Below, piece by piece: positions 8,935 through 15,892 of a stretch of 55,660 bases of DNA. The notes beneath the pieces were generated by a model. The model worked only from the letters and a program-made list of their open reading frames with translations. It did not search any database and had not been told where the DNA came from. The translations under genes and the position numbers were made by a program. The stretch lies in contig CAYMGM010000012.1 in NCBI GenBank assembly GCA_964390005.1, positions 1-55,660 on the forward strand, in the 5' to 3' direction. This stretch comes from CAYMGM01 sp964390005. Its GTDB lineage: Bacteria > Pseudomonadota > Alphaproteobacteria > UBA9219. The first letter of the stretch is position 1. Every line of letters starts with the position of its first letter.

Positions 8935-9033
8935 GCCAAATGGCGTTTCCTAGAGCACGAAACCAAAAAAAGGCTTTCCATCGACGCGCCAAAAGGCCAT
9001 TTTGAAGGCGTAAGGCTTATTTTGTAGAAACCC

Positions 9034-9465
9034 GTGACCACAGAAACACCGCCAACGCCGCCGCTTTATCAAGGAACAGACTGGTTTACCAGCCGCGAAT
9101 CTGTGGCCGATGCATTTGACCTTTTGGATCAAATGAATGAGTTGTGCTTTGCCCCCGTCCGCGGCACCGAGGCCGACATGGACGAAGACACGGCTGACGA
9201 GACGATGGACGATGTCTTCATCGCCTCTTTTCTGGATTTATGCGAAGGCCTGATCAGCGCTCTTTTAAGCACCGAGGCCGATCTATCGCTGACCGACGCG
9301 CCGCAGGCTTTTCCCTTACGCTGGCGCTTGTTCGAAGCGCGGCTGATTGTGCTGGCGCTTGGGCGCTATATTGCCACATCCATCGATCCGCCCCCGACTT
9401 TTTTCGAGACATGCCTATTCTACATGGCCCGCATCAAAAGCGCGATCAAGACCGTCGATAACTAA
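9034..9465 (+). CDS. Hypothetical protein
   Basis: I do not recognise this 143-residue acidic protein. It has no signal peptide and no clear membrane segment. The first 60 residues are rich in Asp/Glu/Thr and the C-terminal half is mostly helical with hydrophobic stretches (around residues 100-118). The GTG start at 9034 is the only good upstream start, and the ribosome-binding site is weak. GC content and codon use match the neighbouring genes, which supports a real coding region. It follows the dehydratase on the same strand and is followed at once by the 7-nt tandem repeat. Confidence 0.6.
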   Translation: MTTETPPTPPLYQGTDWFTSRESVADAFDLLDQMNELCFAPVRGTEADMDEDTADETMDDVFIASFLDLCEGLISALLSTEADLSLTDAPQAFPLRWRLFEARLIVLALGRYIATSIDPPPTFFETCLFYMARIKSAIKTVDN

Positions 9466-9470
9466 GAGAC

Positions 9471-9519
9471 GGCATTCGGCATTCGGCATTCGGCATTCGG
9501 CATTCGGCATTCGGCATTC
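9471..9519. repeat. Seven perfect tandem copies of a 7-nt unit (GGCATTC)
   Basis: Seven uninterrupted copies of GGCATTC fill the 90-bp gap between two convergent genes. Immediately afterwards GGGGAATGC occurs, so the last copy can fold on GAATGC as a GCATTC/GAATGC hairpin. The perfect copies point to recent slippage expansion. Confidence 0.97.
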
Positions 9520-9555
9520 GGGGAATGCAGCCTTCTGCCTCTCATGGTCAAGCCT

Positions 9556-10920
9556 TTAATTCGTCAAGCTGCGGATGGGGGCCGGGATGTGGCCGCCGCG
9601 GGCGATAAAGGCGTCTTGCTTAAAGCTGTTCACGCCGATGATCGGCGCATGGCCCAGCAAGCCGCCAAACATCACCTGATCGCCCACCTTCTTACCGGGA
9701 ACCGGAATCAGGCGCACCGCCGTCGTTTTATTATTGATCATCCCAATCGCCGCTTCGTCGGCAATGATGGCCGAGATCGTTTCCGCCGTCGTATCGCCCG
9801 GCACCGCGATCATATCAAGGCCAACTGAGCAAACGCAGGTCATCGCTTCCAGTTTTTCCAGCGTCAGGCTGCCTTTTTCAACGGCATGGATCATGCCGAT
9901 ATCTTCGCTGACCGGGATAAAAGCGCCCGACAGGCCGCCCACATGCATGGCCGCCATTTGCCCGCCCTTTTTCACCGCATCGTTCAGAAGAGCAAGCGCG
10001 GCTGTCGTGCCGGGCGCGCCGCAGCTTTCCAGCCCCATTTCTTCTAAAATATGCGCGACGCTGTCGCCAACGGCTGGCGTCGGGGCCAGCGACAAATCGA
10101 TAATCCCCAGCGGCGCGCCCAGACGCGCGGCGGCTTCTTGCGCGACCAATTGGCCCACGCGCGTGATTTTAAAGGCGGCGCGTTTGATTGTCTCGGCCAC
10201 TTGATCGAAAGGCGCGCCTTTGATCCCTTCCAGCGCGCGCTTGACGACACCGGGGCCGCTGACGCCGACATGAATAGCCACTTCGCCCTGCGCCACGCCG
10301 TGAAAAGCGCCCGCCATGAACGGGTTGTTTTCAACCGCATTGCAGAAGATGACAAGCTTCGCGCAACCAATCGCATCGCGATCGGCGGTCAGACGCGCGG
10401 CTTCTTTGACAATGCGCCCCATGTCGGCAACGCAAGTCATGTTGATGCCCGATTTGGTTGACCCCAAATTGACAGAGGAGCAAACACGCTCGGTCCGCGC
10501 CAAAGCTTCGGGGATCGAGCGGATCAGCGTCGCATCGCCCGGCGTCATGTTTTTCTCGACCAAGGCCGTAAAGCCGCCGATAAAGTTCACGCCAACCGTT
10601 TTGGCCGCGCGGTCCAAAGCTTCAGCCACCGGCACATAGCTGTCGGTCCGGCAGCTTTCGGCCACAATGGCGATGGGCGTCACCGAAATGCGCTTGTTGA
10701 CAATCGGAATGCCATAGGTGGCTTCAATCGTCTCGCCGACCGCGACCAGATTTTCGGCGCGGCGGGTGATTTTGTCGTAAATCTTGTCGCAAAAGACTTT
10801 TAAATCGGGATCGCAGCAATCGCGCAGGCTGATCCCCATCGTGATGGTGCGGACGTCCAATTTGTTTTCCGCAATCATGCGGTTCGTTTCAAGAACGTCT
10901 TTGATATCGATAAAAGGCAT
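9556..10920 (-). CDS. UPF0210 / DUF711 (PFL-like) family protein
   Basis: This 454-residue protein has the glycine- and alanine-rich, PFL-like barrel sequence of the UPF0210 family. Conserved stretches include the TRRAENLV opening, FIGGFTALVEKNMTPGD, CVADMG, and a GVNSF ending with a Gly-rich C-terminus. The biochemical function of the family is not established. It is preceded at 23 nt by the ACT-domain gene of UPF0237, a pairing found in many bacteria that suggests a common pathway or ligand-controlled assembly. A GGGGGA ribosome-binding site lies 7 nt before the ATG. It is cytoplasmic, since no signal or membrane segment is seen. Confidence 0.93.
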   Translation of the reverse strand: MPFIDIKDVLETNRMIAENKLDVRTITMGISLRDCCDPDLKVFCDKIYDKITRRAENLVAVGETIEATYGIPIVNKRISVTPIAIVAESCRTDSYVPVAEALDRAAKTVGVNFIGGFTALVEKNMTPGDATLIRSIPEALARTERVCSSVNLGSTKSGINMTCVADMGRIVKEAARLTADRDAIGCAKLVIFCNAVENNPFMAGAFHGVAQGEVAIHVGVSGPGVVKRALEGIKGAPFDQVAETIKRAAFKITRVGQLVAQEAAARLGAPLGIIDLSLAPTPAVGDSVAHILEEMGLESCGAPGTTAALALLNDAVKKGGQMAAMHVGGLSGAFIPVSEDIGMIHAVEKGSLTLEKLEAMTCVCSVGLDMIAVPGDTTAETISAIIADEAAIGMINNKTTAVRLIPVPGKKVGDQVMFGGLLGHAPIIGVNSFKQDAFIARGGHIPAPIRSLTN

Positions 10921-10943
10921 AGAAAAATCCCCCAGGCCGCGCC

Positions 10944-11213
10944 TTAAACGCGATGCATCACTTTAAAAATGTCTTCGTGCTGAACTTTGACTTCAACGCC
11001 GATTTCCTCGCCCTTCGCCGACAGGACTTTTTGAAGCTCTGTGAGCGACAGCGGCGCTTTTTCCATATCTGCAATCAGCACCATGTTAAAAAAGCCGTTC
11101 ATGATGTTCTGGTTAATGTCCAAAATATTCACATTTTGCTCGGCCAGCGTCGCGCTGATTTTCGCGACAATGCCAACTTGGTCTTGGCCAATAATGGTAA
11201 CGACGATTTTCAT
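10944..11213 (-). CDS. UPF0237 ACT-domain protein
   Basis: This 89-residue protein is a single ACT domain (beta-alpha-beta-beta-alpha-beta): VVTIIGQDQVGIVAKIS in the first half, NILDINQNI in the second strand and a MEKAPLS-type loop. ACT domains bind small ligands, often amino acids, and dimerise. The closest named type is UPF0237/GcvR-like. It is the first gene of the pair with UPF0210, and a regulatory partnership is the likely role. AAAGG lies 9 nt before the ATG. Confidence 0.93.
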   Translation of the reverse strand: MKIVVTIIGQDQVGIVAKISATLAEQNVNILDINQNIMNGFFNMVLIADMEKAPLSLTELQKVLSAKGEEIGVEVKVQHEDIFKVMHRV

Positions 11214-11315
11214 GCCTTGGGGCCTTTCTTGAACCGCTTTTAAAAAACCACGACGTCAAGGGGCGGCGCGCCGCCCTCTTCCCTCTCTCTTTGAGCCCTC
11301 CCGTGGGCTTTTGTC

Positions 11316-11341
11316 AAAAAAAAACCACGCCAATGCGTGGT
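11316..11341 (-). terminator. Intrinsic terminator
   Basis: On the minus strand ACCACGC, a four-base loop, then GCGTGGT is followed by a run of T (the A run at 11316-11324 on the plus strand). It lies about 105 nt after the EF-hand gene stop and is the likely end of that transcript, upstream of the ACT/UPF0210 pair. Confidence 0.9.
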
Positions 11342-11364
11342 CTTGGTGAAAATGATGGGCTCTT

Positions 11365-11416
11365 TCTCAGAAGCTCCCGCGTCAAACCCATGAATTGACG
11401 CGGGAAGCTTCTGAGA
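11365..11416. repeat. 21-bp inverted repeat (long hairpin) downstream of the EF-hand gene
   Basis: The left arm at 11365-11385 pairs with the right arm at 11395-11416 over 21 bp with a single bulged A, around a 9-nt loop. No T tract follows on either strand, so this is not a standard terminator. It lies between the EF-hand stop and the real terminator, inside the mRNA 3' region. Confidence 0.93.
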
Positions 11417-11453
11417 GTCTAACCGCCTTGTCTCCTCCACGAGACAGTTAGAC
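11417..11453. repeat. Two-step hairpin covering the EF-hand stop codon
   Basis: The outer arms GTCTAAC/GTTAGAC (11417-11423 and 11447-11453) enclose the inner arms TGTCTC/GAGACA (11429-11434 and 11441-11446), with a 5-nt bulge on one side. The outer arm includes the stop codon of the EF-hand gene. It abuts the 21-bp hairpin. Confidence 0.85.
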
Positions 11454-12413
11454 GTTCGAGTTCAGCAACGTGGTGGGGTCTGTAGAGTTGCCGAAATCGA
11501 AGCTGGATTGATACGATTGGATCGCATCAAGAAACTTTTGCATCAGTTCTGTCATCCGCGCGTCTTCTGACGACGACGTGCTTGAAGAACTGCTGGTCGA
11601 GCTGGTGCTGCTGGTCGATGACGAAGCCATGTCGCCGCCGCCGCCCATACCCGGCGGCGGGGGTGGTGGCCCCATTTCGGCCATCGCGCTGGTAAAGCTG
11701 CTTTCCGAAAGCGAGCCCGTGCCTTCCGTATCCATCGATTCGAACAAGGTTTGCGCCTGCTCTTCGCTGACATCGTCCGGGCGCGCATTCACAAACTCGG
11801 ATTCGGTCACATAGCCATCGCCATCCGTGTCAATCTGATTGAACAAATCGGCAAGCGGATCCGAACTGGAAGACGATGACGTCGATGACGTGGACGACGT
11901 GCTAGAAGACTGATCCGATGGCGGCGGCGGCGGTGGCGGCGGCCCCATTTCGGACATCGCGCTGGTAAAGCTGCTTTCCGAAAGCGACCCTGTGCCTTCC
12001 GTATCCATCGCTTCAAACAAGGTTTGTGCCTGCTCTTCACTGACATCGTCTGGGCGCGCATCGACAAACTCAGCTTCCGTCACAGAACCATCGCCATTTG
12101 TATCGATTTGACTGAACAGATTCGACGCCGCCGACGAAGCCGACGAAACGCTGGACGTGCTGGATGACGCATCGACCGACGAAGCCTGGGTCAAAAGATC
12201 CATCATCATCGCAGGCGACATGCCGCCAGCCATCATGCCTTGCATGCTGCTGGCCATGGACTCCTCGGAAACAGAGCCGGAACGATCCGATTGACCGCCC
12301 GACGCGCTGCCGCCGTCTTGGCCCACCGATCCATCGCCTTCAAGCTTGTTAAAAAGCCTGTTTTGTAGGGACGATGAATAGGGATTTAGATTCAAACTAC
12401 TGATATTACTCAT
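11448..12413 (-). CDS. EF-hand calcium-binding protein with a duplicated EF-hand pair
   Basis: This 321-residue, Ser/Thr-rich, acidic protein has four EF-hand loops: residues 104-115 (DTNGDGSVTEAE), 137-148 (DTEGTGSLSESS), 195-206 (DTDGDGYVTESE) and 228-239. The two pairs are near-identical copies 91 residues apart, each followed by a polyproline run (MGPPPPPP) and a serine-rich linker, so the gene arose by an internal duplication. The first loop of each pair has canonical ligands. The second ends in Ser where the bidentate Glu should be, so it probably binds calcium poorly. There is no signal peptide or membrane segment, but polar repeats like these occur in exported proteins. Its function is not known. 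The 3' end is highly structured. Confidence 0.88.
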   Translation of the reverse strand: MSNISSLNLNPYSSSLQNRLFNKLEGDGSVGQDGGSASGGQSDRSGSVSEESMASSMQGMMAGGMSPAMMMDLLTQASSVDASSSTSSVSSASSAASNLFSQIDTNGDGSVTEAEFVDARPDDVSEEQAQTLFEAMDTEGTGSLSESSFTSAMSEMGPPPPPPPPSDQSSSTSSTSSTSSSSSSDPLADLFNQIDTDGDGYVTESEFVNARPDDVSEEQAQTLFESMDTEGTGSLSESSFTSAMAEMGPPPPPPGMGGGGDMASSSTSSTSSTSSSSSTSSSEDARMTELMQKFLDAIQSYQSSFDFGNSTDPTTLLNSNV

Positions 12414-12608
12414 AGAAGTCTCCTTGGCGAAGACCCCTTACTCCCCGGATCCCCGTGCGATTTTCCCCCATCGCACATCCGAATATACGAAAGACCCAGC
12501 CTCTTTCCTGCGGGACTTCCTTTAAAAAAACAAAAAGAAAGTTAAAATGATAAAAAGCGAAGGAAGCCCTTTGCTAAGCCCGTGTATGGGATCGAGAAGA
12601 GAGAAAAC

Positions 12609-12629
12609 GCTTTGACTTAAGCTCAAAGC
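12609..12629. promoter_or_regulatory. Inverted repeat upstream of the ECF sigma gene
   Basis: GCTTTGA and TCAAAGC are perfect 7-bp arms around a 7-bp spacer, ending 23 bp before the sigma factor start codon. The position between divergent genes suits an operator, but a leader hairpin is also possible. Confidence 0.45.
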
Positions 12630-12652
12630 CCAACGTTACCAGGGAGTAAGGC

Positions 12653-13264
12653 TTGCCAGCCTTGTTACAACGTTTAAAGGCCCCTTCAGCCGCGCGGCTG
12701 GATGGGGGCGAGACGGATCACGCTTTAATGGCGGCGGTGGCGGTTGGTGACGTGCGCGCTTTTGCCGTTTTAAGCGATCGGTATCTTCGCCCGATGGTGG
12801 CGCTGGCGCAGCGCGTACTGGGCAACGCCGCCGATGCCGACGAAGTCGCGCAAGAGGCTTTTTTACGTCTTTGGACCCATGCCGCGACATGGGACCCCGA
12901 AGGACCGGGAAGCTTAAAAACGTGGCTCAGCCGGATTGTCGTCAATTTATGCATCGACCGGCAGCGCAAGAAAAAGCCCGAGCCACTGGATGAGACCAAA
13001 GAATACGAAGACCCAGCGCCAAGCAGTCACGCGCTGATGGAAGAAAAAGACCGCAAGCGTTTTGTGCAAGGCTTGCTTGATGCGTTACCAGAGCGCCAGC
13101 GGACCGCCGTCGTTCTGTCCTACTTTGAAGAAATGAGCGGCGCAGATGTCGCCGCCGCCATGTCTTTATCGGTAGGCGCTGTTGAATCGCTTTTGGTACG
13201 GGCGCGCCGTCATTTGCGCGCCGCTTGTGAAAAGGCAGGTTTTCTCCGGGGGGAGGTGCTGTGA
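12653..13264 (+). CDS. ECF-type RNA polymerase sigma factor
   Basis: This 203-residue extracytoplasmic-function sigma factor has region 2 at about 35-105 (AFAVLSDRY, ADADEVAQEAFLRLW, then WLSRIVVN...DRQR) and region 4 at about 138-190 (ALPERQRTAVVLSYFEEMS, then a helix-turn-helix with SVGAVESLLVRARRHL). Regions 1.1 and 3 are absent, as in the group. The start is a TTG with AGGGAG 6 nt before it; no better start fits the domain. It overlaps the next, membrane-protein gene by 1 nt and is followed by a periplasmic metal-sensor-like gene, a layout like that of the CnrH and related systems. Control by a membrane anti-sigma factor is therefore likely. Confidence 0.93.
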   Translation: MPALLQRLKAPSAARLDGGETDHALMAAVAVGDVRAFAVLSDRYLRPMVALAQRVLGNAADADEVAQEAFLRLWTHAATWDPEGPGSLKTWLSRIVVNLCIDRQRKKKPEPLDETKEYEDPAPSSHALMEEKDRKRFVQGLLDALPERQRTAVVLSYFEEMSGADVAAAMSLSVGAVESLLVRARRHLRAACEKAGFLRGEVL

Positions 13265-13689
13265 TGACACATGAACAGAACATCGGCGCGCAAGGCGAAG
13301 ATTTTGCGCTGAAGGCGTTTTTAACGTCGGCAGATCCGGCAGAGATTGATCCGCTGCGCCTGGCACGGCTTGAGGCGCAATTGATGCAGCATCTGCCGCA
13401 AAGGCCGCAACAACGTGTTTTTTGGCCTTTGGGCCCGCAGGCAAGACGCGCGCCACGCGTGATGCGTTTGATGACAAGCGCGACAAGCCGGTTGACGGCT
13501 TCGGCTTTGTTTTGCCTGATGCTGGGGGTTTGGGTTGGAACGGGAACGTCTCAGACAACCGTGACGCCATCGGTTTCCAGCATTCAGGTTTCATCGACAA
13601 CGGCTGATACGGGGGTGTCGGCCAATCTGCCCCTTCTGGCCATGGCGTCGCCCTGGCAAGAGTGGGTGATTTTGGGAGAAGAGAGGTAA
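13264..13689 (+). CDS. Putative membrane anti-sigma factor
   Basis: This 141-residue protein has a cytoplasmic N-terminal part of about 75 residues, one membrane segment (about 77-96, LTASALFCLMLGVWVG) and a short periplasmic tail. That is the size and topology of a small anti-sigma factor, but I see no zinc-binding HxxxCxxC motif and no family match, so the call rests on position. Its ATG overlaps the sigma stop (TGATG) and lies behind a GGGGGGAGG ribosome-binding site; a GTG one codon earlier is also possible. The next gene starts 2 nt after its stop. Confidence 0.7.
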   Translation: MTHEQNIGAQGEDFALKAFLTSADPAEIDPLRLARLEAQLMQHLPQRPQQRVFWPLGPQARRAPRVMRLMTSATSRLTASALFCLMLGVWVGTGTSQTTVTPSVSSIQVSSTTADTGVSANLPLLAMASPWQEWVILGEER

Positions 13690-13691
13690 AA

Positions 13692-14363
13692 ATGAACGTT
13701 GAAGAAGGAAAAACGGAAAAGGCACCTTGTTGTGCGACGCCATCCACAGGCAAGGGCCGCTGCCTTTTGCTGGCCTCTGTTGCCCTGAACTTGTTTTTAT
13801 TGGGCCTTGCTGTCGGACCTCTTTTGTCAGGCCGCCCCATGCCGCCACCACCGGGCCCCATGGAAGGCGGCGGCCCAGGCATGGTCCCAGGCTTTATTTT
13901 AGATCGCCTTTCGCGCGATCTGCCGCAGGCCGATGCTGAAAAGTTGCGCGCTATCTATGCCGATGCGGCGTCAAGCATGAAAGGCAAACGGGAAGCCAGC
14001 CACGAGGCTTTTCAGAAAATCGCCGCCATCCTGAAACAGGAAAAGCCCGATCTGAATGCGCTTCAAGCGGCGCTTGAAACGCTTCAGGCCGAAGGCCGCG
14101 GCTTTCATGATGAAATGTCAAAAGCTTTGACGCGCGTCGCAACTGAAATGCCGCTGGAAAGCCGTCAGAAGATTGCGACTTTCATCGAACAAGGCCCCAT
14201 GCGTCATGGTCGCCCCGGTTTTATGGGCAAGGCCTTCCGCGGGCATGGAGGGCCGGATCGCGGCCCCGAAGGCCCCCGCCCGGACGATCAGATGCCAGGC
14301 GACGGCAAGAACGCCCCGGATGCGCCCTCTGATGACCCCGCGCCCGGTCCAGAAACGCCTTAA
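13692..14363 (+). CDS. Periplasmic heavy-metal-sensor-like protein (CnrX/CpxP-type helical domain)
   Basis: This 223-residue protein has a cytoplasmic leader, one membrane anchor (around residues 23-43, CLLLASVALNLFLLGLAVG), then a Pro/Gly linker. A helical periplasmic domain follows (FILDRLSRDLP...LRAIYADAASSMKGKREASHEAF), ending in a His/Gly/Pro-rich tail. This matches the periplasmic heavy-metal sensor / metal-resistance family with its long helical hairpin. The His/Gly tail and Met residues could bind metal. The frame opens 30 nt earlier, but GAGAGG before the ATG at 13692 and the 2-nt gap from the previous stop choose this start. It probably passes an envelope or metal signal to the anti-sigma factor; the metal is unknown. 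Confidence 0.78.
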   Translation: MNVEEGKTEKAPCCATPSTGKGRCLLLASVALNLFLLGLAVGPLLSGRPMPPPPGPMEGGGPGMVPGFILDRLSRDLPQADAEKLRAIYADAASSMKGKREASHEAFQKIAAILKQEKPDLNALQAALETLQAEGRGFHDEMSKALTRVATEMPLESRQKIATFIEQGPMRHGRPGFMGKAFRGHGGPDRGPEGPRPDDQMPGDGKNAPDAPSDDPAPGPETP

Positions 14364-14380
14364 GGGTGAAACTTTGATAA

Positions 14381-14409
14381 AGCGGCGGATTTTTCCGCCG
14401 CTTTTTTTG
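14381..14409 (+). terminator. Intrinsic terminator after the sigma/anti-sigma/sensor operon
   Basis: AGCGGCGG and CCGCCGCT form a perfect 8-bp stem around a 6-nt loop, followed by a run of T, starting 18 nt after the sensor stop. Confidence 0.95.
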
Positions 14410-14500
14410 CGCCTTGGCGACAAGGCCTTGTCACTTTTATGCCTTGATAGGACACTAGCCTTTATCCATTGATTCGCTTTTTGTCTGATGGAGATGCCTC

Positions 14501-15160
14501 ATGACGGCCCCTTCCTGCCTTCCCTCTTCTGAAACCGGGTGGAGCCTTTTGCTCTCTCTTTGGTTGCTCGGGGGCGCAGCCGTTGGGGGACTGGGGCTTT
14601 GCTGGCAGGCGTTGCAAGGCCGCACGGCGCTTGCCTTGCGTGCGCAGCGGCTTGAGGTCTATGCCGCCAGCCGCGCGTTAATCGAAGCGCTCGCCTCGGG
14701 CAACGCTTCCCTTGTCAGCCCGGCCCTTATCGCCACAACCTATCAGGCGCGATGGCTGTTCAATGCGCAGACAGACGCCTTTTTAACGACACTGCGCGAC
14801 CAAATCGCGGCAGAGAGCCTTGAACAAGGTCAAGTCTCTGCGGCGCTGCCCGTTGTCCGCGCCTTTGAAGCGCAGGGCCGCGCGCTCAAGTTCAAGCAAC
14901 CGTCCCTTTCCCAAAGCAAAAGCGCGCTGTCGCCTGAATCCCTTCAGCGTGAACTGGACCGGTTAACCAGCCCTTTCTTCGCGGCTTCGTTGTGTGACCG
15001 ACGTCTGGTTTTTATGGCTTTTCTGACAAAACCGCGTTTCATGATCGACCGCCTACGCGGTCTTGCAAACGCCTGGCGTCGCCGCGCGGCGCAAGAGCAA
15101 TGGCGTAAAAAGCAGCAGAAACGCGAAAAATTGGATGCAGAATATTTCGGCGAGCTTTAA
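14501..15160 (+). CDS. Hypothetical protein with one N-terminal membrane segment
   Basis: I do not recognise this 219-residue protein. It has a hydrophobic segment at about 15-37 (LLLSLWLLGGAAVGGLGL) that could be an anchor or uncleaved signal. An alanine/leucine-rich helical region follows, and then a strongly basic C-terminus (RRRAAQEQWRKKQQKREK around 190-210). Codon use matches the neighbours. It is followed by the deoxyribosyltransferase gene on the same strand at 39 nt. No function can be assigned. Confidence 0.62.
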   Translation: MTAPSCLPSSETGWSLLLSLWLLGGAAVGGLGLCWQALQGRTALALRAQRLEVYAASRALIEALASGNASLVSPALIATTYQARWLFNAQTDAFLTTLRDQIAAESLEQGQVSAALPVVRAFEAQGRALKFKQPSLSQSKSALSPESLQRELDRLTSPFFAASLCDRRLVFMAFLTKPRFMIDRLRGLANAWRRRAAQEQWRKKQQKREKLDAEYFGEL

Positions 15161-15199
15161 AGACACATCCTTGCCCCTTTTCTTGAGCGATCGGTTTTC

Positions 15200-15802
15200 A
15201 TGTCTCTTCCGCGTATTTATCTTGCTGGCCCGATGGTCTTTGTTCCCGAACCAGCGGCTCTTTTTGACCAAATGAAGCAAATCTGCCTGTCCCATGGGCT
15301 TGACGGCGTCGCGCCGACAGATAACCAACTTGGGCTGGAAGGATCTACCGCCGACCGCAATCTGATGCGCGCCATCGCTGCCGCCGATTTTTCTTTGATG
15401 GATAAGCTGGATGGCGGGCTTTTCTGCCTCGACCCTTTCCGGCGCGGTCCCGAAATGGATCCTGGCACCGCGGTTGAGATCGGTTATATGAAGGCTCTTG
15501 GCAAACCCATGGCAGGCTGGACGCGCGATCCTCGTCCTTATGCCCAAAAAGTCGAATCCTATTTTCACGAAGCCTATGGCTTATCCTTAACCCCAACACC
15601 GCCCAATCCAACGGGCGGCACATCGGGCGGACAACGCGACCCTGACGGCATGCTTGTTCATTCGGATGGGATGCTGCAAAATCTGATGATCGAAGGCGGG
15701 ATCGAAAGCGTTGGCGGCGCCGTTTTTGCCGACCCCCATTGGGAAAAAGCTTTTTCTGATGCCGCTGCTTATCTGGCCTCGCTCTTTTCCAAACGTCTTT
15801 AA
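15200..15802 (+). CDS. Nucleoside 2-deoxyribosyltransferase
   Basis: The family moves 2-deoxyribose between nucleobases in nucleoside salvage, using a glutamate nucleophile. The 200-residue protein has the opening IYLAGPMVF at residues 6-14, a middle AAADFSLMDKLDG segment, and the catalytic region DPGTAVEIGYMKALGKP with Glu93. The length suits a cytoplasmic single-domain member. The neighbouring genes do not narrow its role. A DNA-glycosidase or nucleotide N-glycosidase activity, as in DNPH1-like relatives, is possible. Confidence 0.9.
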   Translation: MSLPRIYLAGPMVFVPEPAALFDQMKQICLSHGLDGVAPTDNQLGLEGSTADRNLMRAIAAADFSLMDKLDGGLFCLDPFRRGPEMDPGTAVEIGYMKALGKPMAGWTRDPRPYAQKVESYFHEAYGLSLTPTPPNPTGGTSGGQRDPDGMLVHSDGMLQNLMIEGGIESVGGAVFADPHWEKAFSDAAAYLASLFSKRL

Positions 15803-15892
15803 AGGCAATCGGCAGCAAAACGCAAAAAATGACGTGCAGAAACTGCCGACACCTTTTAAAAAAGAGAGGGAAAATCCATTTCAAGAGATTCC

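Noticed and set aside
9471..9519. CRISPR-like array
   Set aside because: The units are 7 nt and contiguous, with no spacers, and no cas genes are present. It is a simple tandem repeat.
11240..11440. Minus-strand reading of 66 residues between the ACT and EF-hand genes
   Set aside because: It runs through the intrinsic terminator and the long hairpin and has no ribosome-binding site or family character.
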